A DNA stretch of 64,000 bases from JAISST01 sp050434145 (lineage in GTDB: Bacteria > Fusobacteriota > Fusobacteriia > Fusobacteriales > Fusobacteriaceae). Both the position numbers and the translations under genes were made by a program. Below the pieces are notes generated by a model. That model ran no database searches. It was not told the origin of the DNA and saw nothing but the letters and a program-made list of their open reading frames with translations. The DNA lies in contig NZ_JBNPVX010000001.1 in NCBI RefSeq assembly GCF_050434145.1, forward strand, positions 106,405 to 170,404. Direction: 5' to 3'. This document shows, in pieces, positions 55,944-64,000 of this stretch. Every line of letters begins with the position of its first letter. Within the stretch, counting starts at the first letter, position 1.

Positions 55944-56078
55944 TTATATCTCTAAGTTAATAACACCTATAAATGCCTGAATTAGCCTTAATGTATTTAT
56001 TTGCATATAAACTTTTCTCATAGATAATATGAGAGTGAGTAATAATATACAACATAATACTGCATTGGCTACAAACAT
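55944..56078 (-). CDS. Leucine-operon leader peptide (44 residues)
   Basis: ATG at 56078 with ACAGGAGAA seven bases upstream. 44 codons, starting MFVANAVLCCILLLTLILSM, with clustered Leu codons at residues 12-14, 16 and 18 and further Leu/Ile/Val (15 or more of 44 branched-chain). Followed by an intrinsic terminator and leuA, and preceded by its own promoter. This is the arrangement of a ribosome-stalling attenuator: low Leu-tRNA stalls the ribosome at the Leu cluster, freeing codons 29-32 to pair with the terminator arm. A small membrane peptide is the alternative reading. Confidence 0.8.
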   Translation of the reverse strand: MFVANAVLCCILLLTLILSMRKVYMQINTLRLIQAFIGVINLEI

Positions 56079-56107
56079 TTTTTTCTCCTGTTAGTTTAAT
56101 TTGATAA

Positions 56108-56136
56108 AGTATATCAGAAAAATAAAAACATTGCAA
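56108..56136 (-). promoter_or_regulatory. Promoter of the leu leader/operon
   Basis: Leftward TTGCAA (56131-56136), 17-base spacer, TATACT (56108-56113); 30 bases upstream of the leader ATG. The same -35 hexamer is used at the ilv leader. Confidence 0.82.
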
Positions 56137-56190
56137 GTTAATTTTTTATTTCAATTAAATAATCATAAAATTTGTATATCCTAATTTTGA

Positions 56191-57891
56191 TTATATTAAA
56201 TCCATAATCTCCTTGACATCTTTTTCTACCAAAGATTCTATAATAGGCGTTCCTGGAATTACCATTGGAAGTACCATATCATCCTCATTTATAATGCATT
56301 CTAATACATACGGCTCTTTTGATTTTATTACTTTCTCTATGGCAGGCAAAACCTCTTCTTTTTTTGTAATCTTCATTGCCTTACAACCGAATCCTTCAGC
56401 AATTTCACAAAAGTCTACTCTATCTTTTAAGACTGTAGAAGAATAACGTCCATCATAAAATAATGTTTGCCATTGCCTTACCATTCCTAAAGAATTATTA
56501 TTTAATATTACCTGTATAATCGGTATATTATATCTACTCACAGTACCTAATTCATTCAAATTCATTCTAAAAGAACCATCTCCAGCAATATTAAATACAA
56601 CTTTTTCTGGACATCCTAATTTTGCTCCTATAGATGCCCCTAATCCATATCCCATAGTTCCTAGTCCACCAGAAGAGATAAAATGTCTTGGTCTATTAGA
56701 TTTGTAAAATTGAGCAGCCCACATCTGATTTTGCCCTACTTCAGTGGTAATTACTGCATTTCCTTTTGTGATTTCACTAATCTTCTCTATTATATAAGGA
56801 CCAGTTAATCCTTCTTTGTTATAAGTTAGTGGATATTTTTCCTTCAATCCTGATATTTCACCTAACCATATTTTATGATTTTGTTCTGGTAAAATGTCAT
56901 TAATTTCTTTTAAAATATCTTTTACATTTCCAATTAATCCTAAATCTGCAACCACGTTTTTATCTATTTCTGATGGATCTATATCAATATGTAATATTTT
57001 TGCATTAGTTGCAAATTCTTTACTGTTACTAATTACTCTATCTGATAACCTGGCCCCTACTATTAATAGTAAATCACACATACTAGAGGCATAATTAGAA
57101 GTTTTCGTTCCATGCATGCCTAATAAACCAGTAAATAACGGATCATAATTATCAAAACTTCCCTTTCCCATAAGAGATTCTGCTATTGGAGAATCCATTT
57201 TTCTTACAAATTCTGCCAATTCTTTATTCGCATCACTAGCAATTACTCCACCACCAGAGAAAATAAAAGGTTTTTTACTTTTTTTCATCATTTCTACAGC
57301 TTTTTCTATTTCTTGTCTGGTATATTTGTTATAATTTTTAATGCTTTTACTTATAATTTTGTTTATATATTGGCATTTGGCCCCCGTTACATCCTTTGTA
57401 ATATCAATTAAAACAGGACCAGGTCTACTATTTCTTGCAATTCTAAAAGCTCTTTTCATTGTTGATTCAAGTTCGTTTATATCTTTTACAATAAAATTAT
57501 GTTTTGTAACTGGCATTGTTACACTAGCAATATCAACTTCTTGAAAAGTATCTTTTCCTAATAAACTAACTGCAACATTTACAGTAATAGCAATCATAGG
57601 AATAGAATCTAAAAAAGCTGTAGCTAGACCTGTGACTAAATTGGTAGCACCTGGACCAGAAGTAGCTAGACAAACTCCCACTTTACCAGTAGCTCTTGCA
57701 TAGCCATCTGCAGCATGACTTGCTCCTTGTTCATGGGCTGTCAAAATATGTTTTATTTTATCTTGGTGTTTGTATAAACTATCATAAATATTCAAAATAG
57801 CTCCACCAGGATATCCAAAAACTGTATCAATTCCTTCATCTATCAAACACTGACAAACTATATCTGCTCCTGTTAACTCCATAATTATCAC
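56191..57891 (-). CDS. ilvB: Acetolactate synthase large subunit
   Basis: ThDP-dependent condensation of pyruvate (or with 2-oxobutyrate). 566 residues. FGYPGGAILNIYD, HEQGASHAADGYARATG (catalytic Glu), FQEVDI, GLGTMGYGLGASIGAK and the ThDP motif GDGSFRMN through NNNSLGMVRQWQ. Last gene of the ilv operon; partner ilvN is the second gene. No terminator follows, so transcripts could continue into the leu leader region. Confidence 0.96.
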   Translation of the reverse strand: MIIMELTGADIVCQCLIDEGIDTVFGYPGGAILNIYDSLYKHQDKIKHILTAHEQGASHAADGYARATGKVGVCLATSGPGATNLVTGLATAFLDSIPMIAITVNVAVSLLGKDTFQEVDIASVTMPVTKHNFIVKDINELESTMKRAFRIARNSRPGPVLIDITKDVTGAKCQYINKIISKSIKNYNKYTRQEIEKAVEMMKKSKKPFIFSGGGVIASDANKELAEFVRKMDSPIAESLMGKGSFDNYDPLFTGLLGMHGTKTSNYASSMCDLLLIVGARLSDRVISNSKEFATNAKILHIDIDPSEIDKNVVADLGLIGNVKDILKEINDILPEQNHKIWLGEISGLKEKYPLTYNKEGLTGPYIIEKISEITKGNAVITTEVGQNQMWAAQFYKSNRPRHFISSGGLGTMGYGLGASIGAKLGCPEKVVFNIAGDGSFRMNLNELGTVSRYNIPIIQVILNNNSLGMVRQWQTLFYDGRYSSTVLKDRVDFCEIAEGFGCKAMKITKKEEVLPAIEKVIKSKEPYVLECIINEDDMVLPMVIPGTPIIESLVEKDVKEIMDLI

Positions 57892-57927
57892 CTACATTAT
57901 TATTTTAAAGTATCAGTATTCCCATAT

Positions 57928-59595
57928 CTATTTTGCTTTCAACACTGCACCTGTAGCAGCAGAGGACACTAAAGAAGCATAACGAGCCAAATAACCCTTT
58001 GTAACCTTTTGAGGTTTTGGTTCCCATTTTTCTTTTCTCTCTTTTAATTCTTCATCACTTACAGCTACATTCAAAGAATGATTATATATGTCTATTTCTA
58101 TAATATCTCCTTCTTTTATAAATGCTATTGGTCCTCCAAGAGCAGCTTCTGGTGCCACATGACCTATTGATGCTCCTCGTGTTGCTCCAGAAAATCGTCC
58201 ATCTGTAATAAGAGCCACATCTTTATCTAATCCCATTCCAGCTATTTCACTAGTAGGTGAAAGCATTTCTCTCATTCCAGGACCACCCTTTGGTCCTTCA
58301 TACCGTATTACTACCACATCACCCTTTTGTATTTTTCCAGATCTAATAGCTTCAATTGCATCTTCTTCGCATTCAAATACTCTTGCTGGTCCTTTATGTT
58401 CCATCATTTCCGCAGCTACAGCCGATTGCTTTACTACACACCCATCAGGGCAAATATTACCTTTTAAAATAGCAATACCGCCATATGTGGTATATGGATT
58501 TTCCACAGATCTTATAATTTCTGTGTTAGTATTTACAGAATCCTTTATGTTTTCTAAGACAGTTTTTCCTGTACATGTAATAATATCTGTGTTCAAAATA
58601 CCTAATTTGCTTATTTCATTCATCACAGCATAAACTCCACCTGCTTCATTTAAATCTTCCATAAAAGTATCTCCTGCTGGAGCTAGATGACATAAGTTAG
58701 GGGTATTTTTACTTATTTCATTGATTTTTTCCAAATCCAACTTTATTCCAGCTTCATAAGCTATTGCTGGAATATGTAATATCGAATTAGTAGAACAACC
58801 TAAAGCCATATCTATACACAAAGCATTATGAAAAGCTTTTTCAGTCATAATATCACAAGGACGAATGTCTTTTGCAATCAGATCCATTATTTGCATTCCA
58901 GCTTCTTTCGCTAGCCTAATCCTTTGACTATATACTGCTGGAATTGTTCCATTTCCTTTTAATCCCATTCCAAGTGCTTCTGTCAAACAATTCATAGAAT
59001 TTGCTGTATACATCCCAGAACACGAACCACAAGTAGGACAAGAATTTTCTTCCAATTGATCTAATTCTAGTTTATTTATTTTTCCACTATTATACTGACC
59101 TACTGCTTCAAATAATGTCGATAGGCAAGTCTGTCTCCCATTAACCTTTGAGCCAGCTAACATTGGTCCACCGCTTACAAAAATAGTAGGAATATTTAAT
59201 CTTGCTGCTGCCATCAATAATCCTGGTACATTTTTATCACAATTGGGAATCATCACTAGTCCATCAAATTGATGTGCTTCTGCTAATGCTTCTGTACTAT
59301 CTGCTATTAACTCTCTTGTGACTAAAGAAAACTTCATACCATTATGATTCATTGCAATCCCATCACATACTGCAATAGCAGGGATCTCCACTGGAACACC
59401 ACCAGCCAGATATATTCCTTTTTTTACTGCTTCACTTATTTTATCAAGGTTTATATGTCCAGGAACAATTTCATTATAAGAATTAACTACTCCTATTAAT
59501 GGTCTTTTCAATTCTTCATCTGTAAAGCCTAGAGCCTTGAATAATGAACGATGTGGAGCTCTTTGTATTCCATCTTTTACATTATCACTTTTCAT
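57928..59595 (-). CDS. ilvD: Dihydroxyacid dehydratase
   Basis: Fe-S dehydratase making the 2-oxo acids of valine and isoleucine. 555 residues. NCDKNVPGLLMA, CPTCGSCSGMYTANSMNC (cluster Cys), DGRFSGATRGASIGH and PEAALGGPIA. Located between ilvC and ilvB. Confidence 0.97.
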   Translation of the reverse strand: MKSDNVKDGIQRAPHRSLFKALGFTDEELKRPLIGVVNSYNEIVPGHINLDKISEAVKKGIYLAGGVPVEIPAIAVCDGIAMNHNGMKFSLVTRELIADSTEALAEAHQFDGLVMIPNCDKNVPGLLMAAARLNIPTIFVSGGPMLAGSKVNGRQTCLSTLFEAVGQYNSGKINKLELDQLEENSCPTCGSCSGMYTANSMNCLTEALGMGLKGNGTIPAVYSQRIRLAKEAGMQIMDLIAKDIRPCDIMTEKAFHNALCIDMALGCSTNSILHIPAIAYEAGIKLDLEKINEISKNTPNLCHLAPAGDTFMEDLNEAGGVYAVMNEISKLGILNTDIITCTGKTVLENIKDSVNTNTEIIRSVENPYTTYGGIAILKGNICPDGCVVKQSAVAAEMMEHKGPARVFECEEDAIEAIRSGKIQKGDVVVIRYEGPKGGPGMREMLSPTSEIAGMGLDKDVALITDGRFSGATRGASIGHVAPEAALGGPIAFIKEGDIIEIDIYNHSLNVAVSDEELKERKEKWEPKPQKVTKGYLARYASLVSSAATGAVLKAK

Positions 59596-59719
59596 AACAA
59601 AATACTCTCCTATTTGGTTTGATAACTCTTGTACAAGGAAGAATTATGAGAAGCAATATCTCACAACTCTTTTCTAGTACCTTATATTATTTATTAAATT
59701 TATAAGTTAATTTTTATTT

Positions 59720-60730
59720 TTATTCATTGATTAGTTTATCTTTTTCATTCCAGCTATATAGCTTACGCAACTCTTTTCCTGTAGTCTCTAGCTGATGCTC
59801 TGCTGCTTGTCTTCTTAAAGCATTGAATTTTGGAGCTCCTACTTGATTTTCCAACAACCATTCTTTAGCAAATGAACCATCTTGAATATCAGACAATATT
59901 TTCTTCATAGATTTTTTAGTTTCATCTGTAATAATTTTTGGCCCAGATATATAATCACCAAATTCAGCAGTATTAGATATAGAATAACGCATACCAGCAA
60001 ATCCACTTTCTGCTATTAAGTCAATTATCAATTTCATTTCATGAACACATTCAAAATATGCACTTTCTGGCTCATACCCTGCCTCTACTAATGTTTCAAA
60101 ACCAGCTTTCATAAGTGCGCATACCCCACCACATAATACAGCTTGTTCTCCAAATAAATCTGTTTCTGTTTCTTCTCTGAATGTTGTCTCCAATACTCCA
60201 GCACGTGCTCCTCCTATTGCGGCTGCATATGCAAGACCTATATCAGTAGCTTTTCCTGTAGCATTTTGATATACTGCCAATAGACATGGCACTCCTTTTC
60301 CTTCCTTAAATTGACTTCTTACTGTATGTCCTGGTCCCTTAGGCGCTATCATAAATACATCTACATCACTAGGAGGTACAATTTGCCCGTAGTGGATAGA
60401 AAAACCATGTGCAAATGCAAGTGCTTTTCCAGAAATCATATTTGGTGCAATTTCTTCTTGGTATAATTTTCCTTGTTTTTCATCATTAATTAGTATCATT
60501 ATGATATCAGCATTTTTTGCTGCTTCACCTGCTGTCATAACTTTAAACCCTGCATTTTCAGCTCTTTTCCAAGATTTCGAACCATTATATAACCCTATAA
60601 TGACATTAACTCCTGACTCTTTCATATTTAATGCATGAGCATGTCCTTGTGAACCATACCCTATTACTGCTACTGTTTTTCCTTTTAATAAATCTAAATT
60701 ACAATCCTTTTCATAATAAATTTTTGCCAT
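59720..60730 (-). CDS. ilvC: Ketol-acid reductoisomerase
   Basis: Isomerises and reduces acetolactate. 336 residues, class I. GYGSQGHAHALNMKESG nucleotide loop, FAHGFSIHYGQI, APKGPGHTVRSQF, AYAAAIGGARAGVLETTF-type metal region (first Glu after GVLETTFREETETDLFGEQ) and ECVHEMKLIIDL. Good AGGAGGAGC site. Confidence 0.97.
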   Translation of the reverse strand: MAKIYYEKDCNLDLLKGKTVAVIGYGSQGHAHALNMKESGVNVIIGLYNGSKSWKRAENAGFKVMTAGEAAKNADIIMILINDEKQGKLYQEEIAPNMISGKALAFAHGFSIHYGQIVPPSDVDVFMIAPKGPGHTVRSQFKEGKGVPCLLAVYQNATGKATDIGLAYAAAIGGARAGVLETTFREETETDLFGEQAVLCGGVCALMKAGFETLVEAGYEPESAYFECVHEMKLIIDLIAESGFAGMRYSISNTAEFGDYISGPKIITDETKKSMKKILSDIQDGSFAKEWLLENQVGAPKFNALRRQAAEHQLETTGKELRKLYSWNEKDKLINE

Positions 60731-60794
60731 TTCCTTTGCTCCTCCTAATCTTATTTTTATAATCTATTAAAAACTATTTTTAATTTCATCAATA

Positions 60795-61268
60795 CTAAAT
60801 TCTCATCCCAGTCAAACCAGTGCGAACCACATCCAAAACATTAAACCTTTGCAATTGCTCCACCAATTTATTTATTTTTAATCCTTCCTCTATTACTTCC
60901 AAAACAAATGTATTAGCTCCAACCTTTATTATTTTAATATTAAACTCACTATTTAAATCATGAATAAAATCTGTATTATTTTCATTTGCCTCTAATTTTA
61001 TCAACGCTAATTCTCTAAATATAGCTTCTCCCGAGCTAAGTGGTGACACCTCAATTACTTCAATTAGCTTGTCCAAATGTCTTTCTAATTGCAAAAAAGT
61101 CTTTTCATCTCCATGTGTAACTATTGTCATCTTAGAAATATTTGGATTTTTAGTTTTTCCAACATTGAGACTATCTATATTATATCCTCTATGTGTAAAA
61201 TGTCTCGTTACTCTGTTTACTACTCCTGGATTATTCTCGACTAATAATGATAATACCAAATCTCTCAT
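60795..61268 (-). CDS. ilvN: Acetolactate synthase small (regulatory) subunit
   Basis: ACT-domain regulator that confers valine feedback inhibition on IlvB. 157 residues. LSLLVENNPGVVNRVTRHFTH ACT start, GYNIDSLNVG, TIVTHGDEKTFLQLERHLDKLI; second half with ELALIKLEAN and VVRTGLTGM. Separated from its catalytic partner ilvB by ilvC and ilvD. Also called ilvH. Confidence 0.94.
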   Translation of the reverse strand: MRDLVLSLLVENNPGVVNRVTRHFTHRGYNIDSLNVGKTKNPNISKMTIVTHGDEKTFLQLERHLDKLIEVIEVSPLSSGEAIFRELALIKLEANENNTDFIHDLNSEFNIKIIKVGANTFVLEVIEEGLKINKLVEQLQRFNVLDVVRTGLTGMRI

Positions 61269-61301
61269 AATTTACCCCCAAAATATTAAGAATTAATGTA
61301 A

Positions 61302-62306
61302 TTATGCTTCAACTTTTACTTTTGCTTTTTTTCTTTTTCCAACAAAACTAAATGACAAGTTACCTGAAAAATAATTCGCCAATAGTGATCCTGATATTTG
61401 ATGTACCACAGTTGCCACTGCGGCAGGTAAAGCACAAAGCGGATTTGAAAATTGTTTTGCTAAGCCCACTGCCAATCCTGAGTTTTGTAATCCTACTTCT
61501 ATAGAAATTGCCTTTTTCTTTTCATCACTCATATTCATTGCCTTACCTAACACATATCCTAATAAGAATCCAATCCAATTGTGTAGACATACTGCTAAAA
61601 TCAATACTCCACCTGATTTAAGTAAATTTGCTTTGTTTGGAGCAACACATAGCCCTACTATCATTACTATTGACACTACAGGAACAATTACAAGAGCATT
61701 GGAAATTTTTTTGATTTTATCCCCTACTAGTTTATGAACTAATATCCCTAAAATAATTGGTACAATCACTACTTTCACTATATCTAATAACATAACCATC
61801 ATATTCACTTTTACCCATTGACCAGCTAATAAAAATGTCAATACAGGAGTTAGAAGTGGAGAAATAATAGTAGATACGCTAGTCATTCCCACAGATAGTG
61901 CTACATCTCCTTTAGCCAAATAAGTCATTACATTGCTAGCCGTTCCACCAGGACAAGTTCCTAACAATACTAATCCAACTGCCAATTCTGGCTGCAGATT
62001 AAACAATTTTGCGAGTAAAAAAGCAAATAGTGGCATTACTGTAAATTGTGCTAAGCATCCCACAAATACATCTCTTGGTCTTGAAAACACTACTTTGAAA
62101 CTATTTCCGTCTAATGTTATCCCCATTACAAACATTATTATAGCTAATCCAACTGTAACAACAGATTGACCCATAGGTTTAAATCTTCCTAAAGTTAGGA
62201 ACACTTCTGGTTTTACCATTGCAATAGCTACTACACCCAATACTAATCCTACAAAATACTTTCCTAAAAAATTACTAAGCCAATTGATAAATTTCATTTC
62301 AAACAT
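61302..62306 (-). CDS. BASS-family sodium symporter (bile acid:Na+ symporter type)
   Basis: Inner-membrane sodium-coupled organic acid transporter. 334 residues, about nine to ten membrane segments; GTCPGGTASNVMTYLAKGDVALSVGMT is the family core, and GLQNSGLAVGLAKQFSN supplies the second crossing motif. First structural gene of the ilv operon, right after its attenuator. By analogy with plant BASS2 (sodium-pyruvate transporter) it might bring in pyruvate or a related 2-oxo acid for acetolactate synthase. This is inference from position. Confidence 0.88.
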   Translation of the reverse strand: MFEMKFINWLSNFLGKYFVGLVLGVVAIAMVKPEVFLTLGRFKPMGQSVVTVGLAIIMFVMGITLDGNSFKVVFSRPRDVFVGCLAQFTVMPLFAFLLAKLFNLQPELAVGLVLLGTCPGGTASNVMTYLAKGDVALSVGMTSVSTIISPLLTPVLTFLLAGQWVKVNMMVMLLDIVKVVIVPIILGILVHKLVGDKIKKISNALVIVPVVSIVMIVGLCVAPNKANLLKSGGVLILAVCLHNWIGFLLGYVLGKAMNMSDEKKKAISIEVGLQNSGLAVGLAKQFSNPLCALPAAVATVVHQISGSLLANYFSGNLSFSFVGKRKKAKVKVEA

Positions 62307-62360
62307 CTCCTTGTAAATTGTTTTATTTATATATTTTTTATAATATAACTGAATTTGAGT

Positions 62361-62393
62361 ATAAAAAAATGCAACCTATACATTAGGTTGCAT
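62361..62393 (-). terminator. ilv operon attenuator terminator
   Basis: Leftward: AATGCAACCTA (62383-62393), loop TGTA, TAGGTTGCATT (62368-62378), then TTTTTAT. An 11-bp stem just upstream of the BASS transporter gene. The 5' arm (ACCTAATGT on RNA) can pair with ATGTTAGGT in leader codons 30-32 (62489-62497), including two G-U pairs, a possible antiterminator. Confidence 0.88.
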
Positions 62394-62438
62394 TAAATTA
62401 CAATATCAATACATATATTTATAATTTAAAATCTTGGA

Positions 62439-62585
62439 CTAAACTCCATTTAATGATAAATCATCATTAATAGAATCTGACTTTTTATACCTAACATAAT
62501 TTTTGGCATATGAAATTGTATTGCTTATAATAAGTATTATCAGCAATATGACACATATGACATTTATTATGTTAAATAATTGCAT
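62439..62585 (-). CDS. Isoleucine/valine-operon leader peptide (48 residues)
   Basis: ATG at 62585 after AAGGAGACAAGACT. 48 codons, beginning MQLFNIINVICVILLIILII: within codons 6-20 there are 9 Ile, 2 Val and 3 Leu. Then a hydrophilic tail. Promoter upstream, terminator downstream and the ilv genes following match ribosome-mediated attenuation by Ile/Val/Leu-tRNA. Same architecture as the leu leader, including the antiterminator candidate near codons 30-32. A hydrophobic mini-protein is the alternative. Confidence 0.78.
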   Translation of the reverse strand: MQLFNIINVICVILLIILIISNTISYAKNYVRYKKSDSINDDLSLNGV

Positions 62586-62659
62586 AGTCTTGTCTCCTTT
62601 TATTTTTAATTTTTTATTCTTTGATAATTTAATCAGATAAAGAATTGTGATTTTCTGTT

Positions 62660-62688
62660 ATGATACAATATATGAAAAAAAATTGCAA
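62660..62688 (-). promoter_or_regulatory. Promoter of the ilv leader/operon
   Basis: Leftward TTGCAA (62683-62688), 17-base spacer, TATCAT (62660-62665). Leader ATG lies 75 bases downstream. The AT-rich stretch 62689-62913 shows no other feature that I can support. Confidence 0.7.
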
Positions 62689-62913
62689 GCTTTTTTTTCA
62701 AAATTCTTATAATTTTTTTTAAGGCTAAATAAAAATCTAGAATTCACTTAGTAAAATTAACAGTTTAATTTCTGATGTAATTTTCATCAATCTTAATAAC
62801 AAATAAAATAGATTTAATGTTATAAGTATTTTGAAATTTATATTTTATATTCTTTTTTATAAAATACAAATTTGATTAAAAAATTTTGCTATTAATGAAT
62901 TAATCATCTTTGA

Positions 62914-63237
62914 TTAGTATTTATCTAACTCATACAAATTATATATAAATGCAAGTGGATTTATATTTTCTATCATATTACTAGTAGAGTATTTTAATTT
63001 TTCTTCCTCTCTATTATAAGATATTCCTAATTTTTCATCACTTCTCACAGAAGCAATAGCTGCTAAAAAAGGAAAATTATTTAATTGATTTCTATTTGAA
63101 AAATCATCTATTACAATATCCAAAGGGCTTTTTCTACTATTTTTTGTGTTATAACAAAATGACTCATCTATATCATCAAATTTTGTAAACAACATAAAAT
63201 ATGCTAATCTTGTATTTATAAGTGTTCTTGATATCAT
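62914..63237 (-). CDS. Hypothetical protein next to a broken YwqK-like gene
   Basis: 107 residues from the ATG at 63237, which has TAAGGAGTTTAAC directly upstream; the open frame continues to 63279 but lacks a better site. No signal peptide. Mixed composition with a hydrophobic patch (NTRLAYFMLFTKF) and a conserved-looking centre (NFPFLAAIASVRSDEKLG). No family recognised. It starts 26 bases after the end of the broken MORN-like gene, so the two probably formed one unit. Confidence 0.6.
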   Translation of the reverse strand: MISRTLINTRLAYFMLFTKFDDIDESFCYNTKNSRKSPLDIVIDDFSNRNQLNNFPFLAAIASVRSDEKLGISYNREEEKLKYSTSNMIENINPLAFIYNLYELDKY

Positions 63238-63262
63238 GTTAAACTCCTTAATATAAAATATT

Positions 63263-63951
63263 TTACTCAATCTTCTCAATTATCCTTCCATTTTCCCATT
63301 TAACTTTTGAATTTATTTTTCCAGACTTGTCATATTCTGTGCTAAATCCATGCCATTCTCCATCTTTATAGTCTATTGTCCAAAAAATATTTCCATTTTC
63401 ATAATAATATATGCTTTTTCCATCTCTTTTATCATTTTTATAATTTTCTTCCGCACATAATTTTCCAGTGATTATATCATATGTTTTGAATAAGTTTTGT
63501 TTTTGATTATTGACCCATTCCCCCTCTTCTATAAGAACATTCTCATGATAAATTTTTCTTATTCTATTTCTTAAACCATTAACATACCATGATTCAATAA
63601 CATGTATTCTGCTTGAGCCTGTACTGAAATTTGTACTTTTTTTGTCTATTCTTTTATCACTATTCTGCCAAAAAGTATAGAGTTCATATCCTAGAGAATA
63701 ATAATAATATTCTTCTTCAAATTGATATCCATCTTTCTTGCCATTTTTAAAATTATTTACCTTATTTTCCCAAACTACTTTGCCAGTATAGGCTCTTTTT
63801 TTCCTATTTCATAATATATGCCCTCCCTTTTTTCGAGCTGATTAAGTTGAACCTCTTTTCCATAAAGGGATAGTGATATTAAGAACAATACTAATAATAT
63901 TTTTTTCTCCTCGTATAATATGTTTATAGATAAAATTTTAGTAATAAACAT
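63263..63951 (-). pseudogene. Frameshifted MORN-variant (YwqK-like) exported protein
   Basis: Two frames together encode one protein. The upstream frame has a signal-peptide-like ILLVLFLISLSLYG and then KEVQLNQLEKREGIYYEIG, ending at a stop after EPILAK (about 63777). The downstream frame, with no start codon of its own, continues YTGKVVWENK and carries MORN-variant units (KNGKKDGYQFEE, NDKRDGKSIYYYENG, KDGEWHGFSTEYDKSGK) to the stop at 63263. The shift lies near 63785-63803, which includes a 7-base homopolymer. The GAGGAG ribosome site (63907-63912) has no ATG at normal distance; an in-frame ATG exists only upstream at 63951. A sequencing error or phase variation could also explain the shift. 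Confidence 0.7.
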
Positions 63952-64000
63952 ATTAAATTTTTATAATTAATTTTGTTGTTACTTTAATTTACATATCTTT

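Noticed and set aside
55844..56190. T-box riboswitch upstream of leuA
   Set aside because: No T-box antiterminator sequence is visible; the leader ORF plus terminator explains the region better. The same holds at 62361-62688.

Overview
The window is low-GC DNA with short intergenic gaps, strong AGGAGG-type ribosome sites and an outer-membrane/LPS gene set: two FomA-like porins, heptose epimerase, heptosyltransferases and O-antigen ligase. The content and protein style point to a Fusobacterium (Fusobacteriota), perhaps of the varium/ulcerans/mortiferum kind. That assignment is inferred from gene content only. No rRNA, tRNA or CRISPR array was seen.

Layout. (1) 1-3600: end of a riboflavin operon, ribH(partial)-ribD-ribE-ribBA, closed by a strong terminator. 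(2) 3731-17558: a catabolic region built around two beta-keto acid cleavage enzymes (BKACE/DUF849). One leftward unit encodes BKACE-1, a sodium symporter with an unusual C-terminal helix-turn-helix-like tail, a sigma-54 activator, a thiolase and a cyclase-family hydrolase. A second leftward unit encodes a ketopantoate-reductase-like dehydrogenase, a GntP-type permease, a MaoC hydratase and both CoA-transferase subunits. A rightward unit encodes BKACE-2, followed by a second sigma-54 activator. Three near-consensus -24/-12 promoters and two different sets of dyad operator sites tie these together. (3) 17691-28036: housekeeping and envelope genes (hflC, hflK, uppP, hldD, PHP phosphoesterase, a secreted unknown, secA, ligA). 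(4) 28265-32407: an orphan peptide-binding lipoprotein, a heptosyltransferase-like protein, and a MerR regulator facing a small lipoprotein through a classic 19-bp-spacer MerR promoter. (5) 32478-45822: two divergent porin genes with identical promoters and 5' ends, forming a 252-bp inverted repeat around a 9-kb LPS glycosyltransferase cluster, then a phosphoethanolamine transferase. (6) 46006-50816: an orphan tyrosine recombinase and a two-peptidase plus transporter operon. (7) 51130-62585: leuA-leuC-leuD-leuB and a BASS transporter-ilvN-ilvC-ilvD-ilvB operon. Each is preceded by an unannotated Leu/Ile/Val-rich leader peptide and an intrinsic terminator, i.e. transcription attenuators. (8) 62914-63951: a small unknown gene and a frameshifted MORN/YwqK-like gene.

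How it works together. The BKACE region looks like a complete inducible route: import of an organic acid, oxidation to a beta-keto acid, cleavage with acetyl-CoA to acetoacetate plus an acyl-CoA, CoA transfer, then thiolysis to acetyl-CoA. The substrate is unknown. The LPS/porin region is arranged so that recombination between the porin 5' ends could flip the glycosyltransferase block. A 12-A tract in an LPS-kinase-like gene offers a second route to surface variation. The leucine and isoleucine/valine genes appear to be controlled by ribosome-mediated attenuation.
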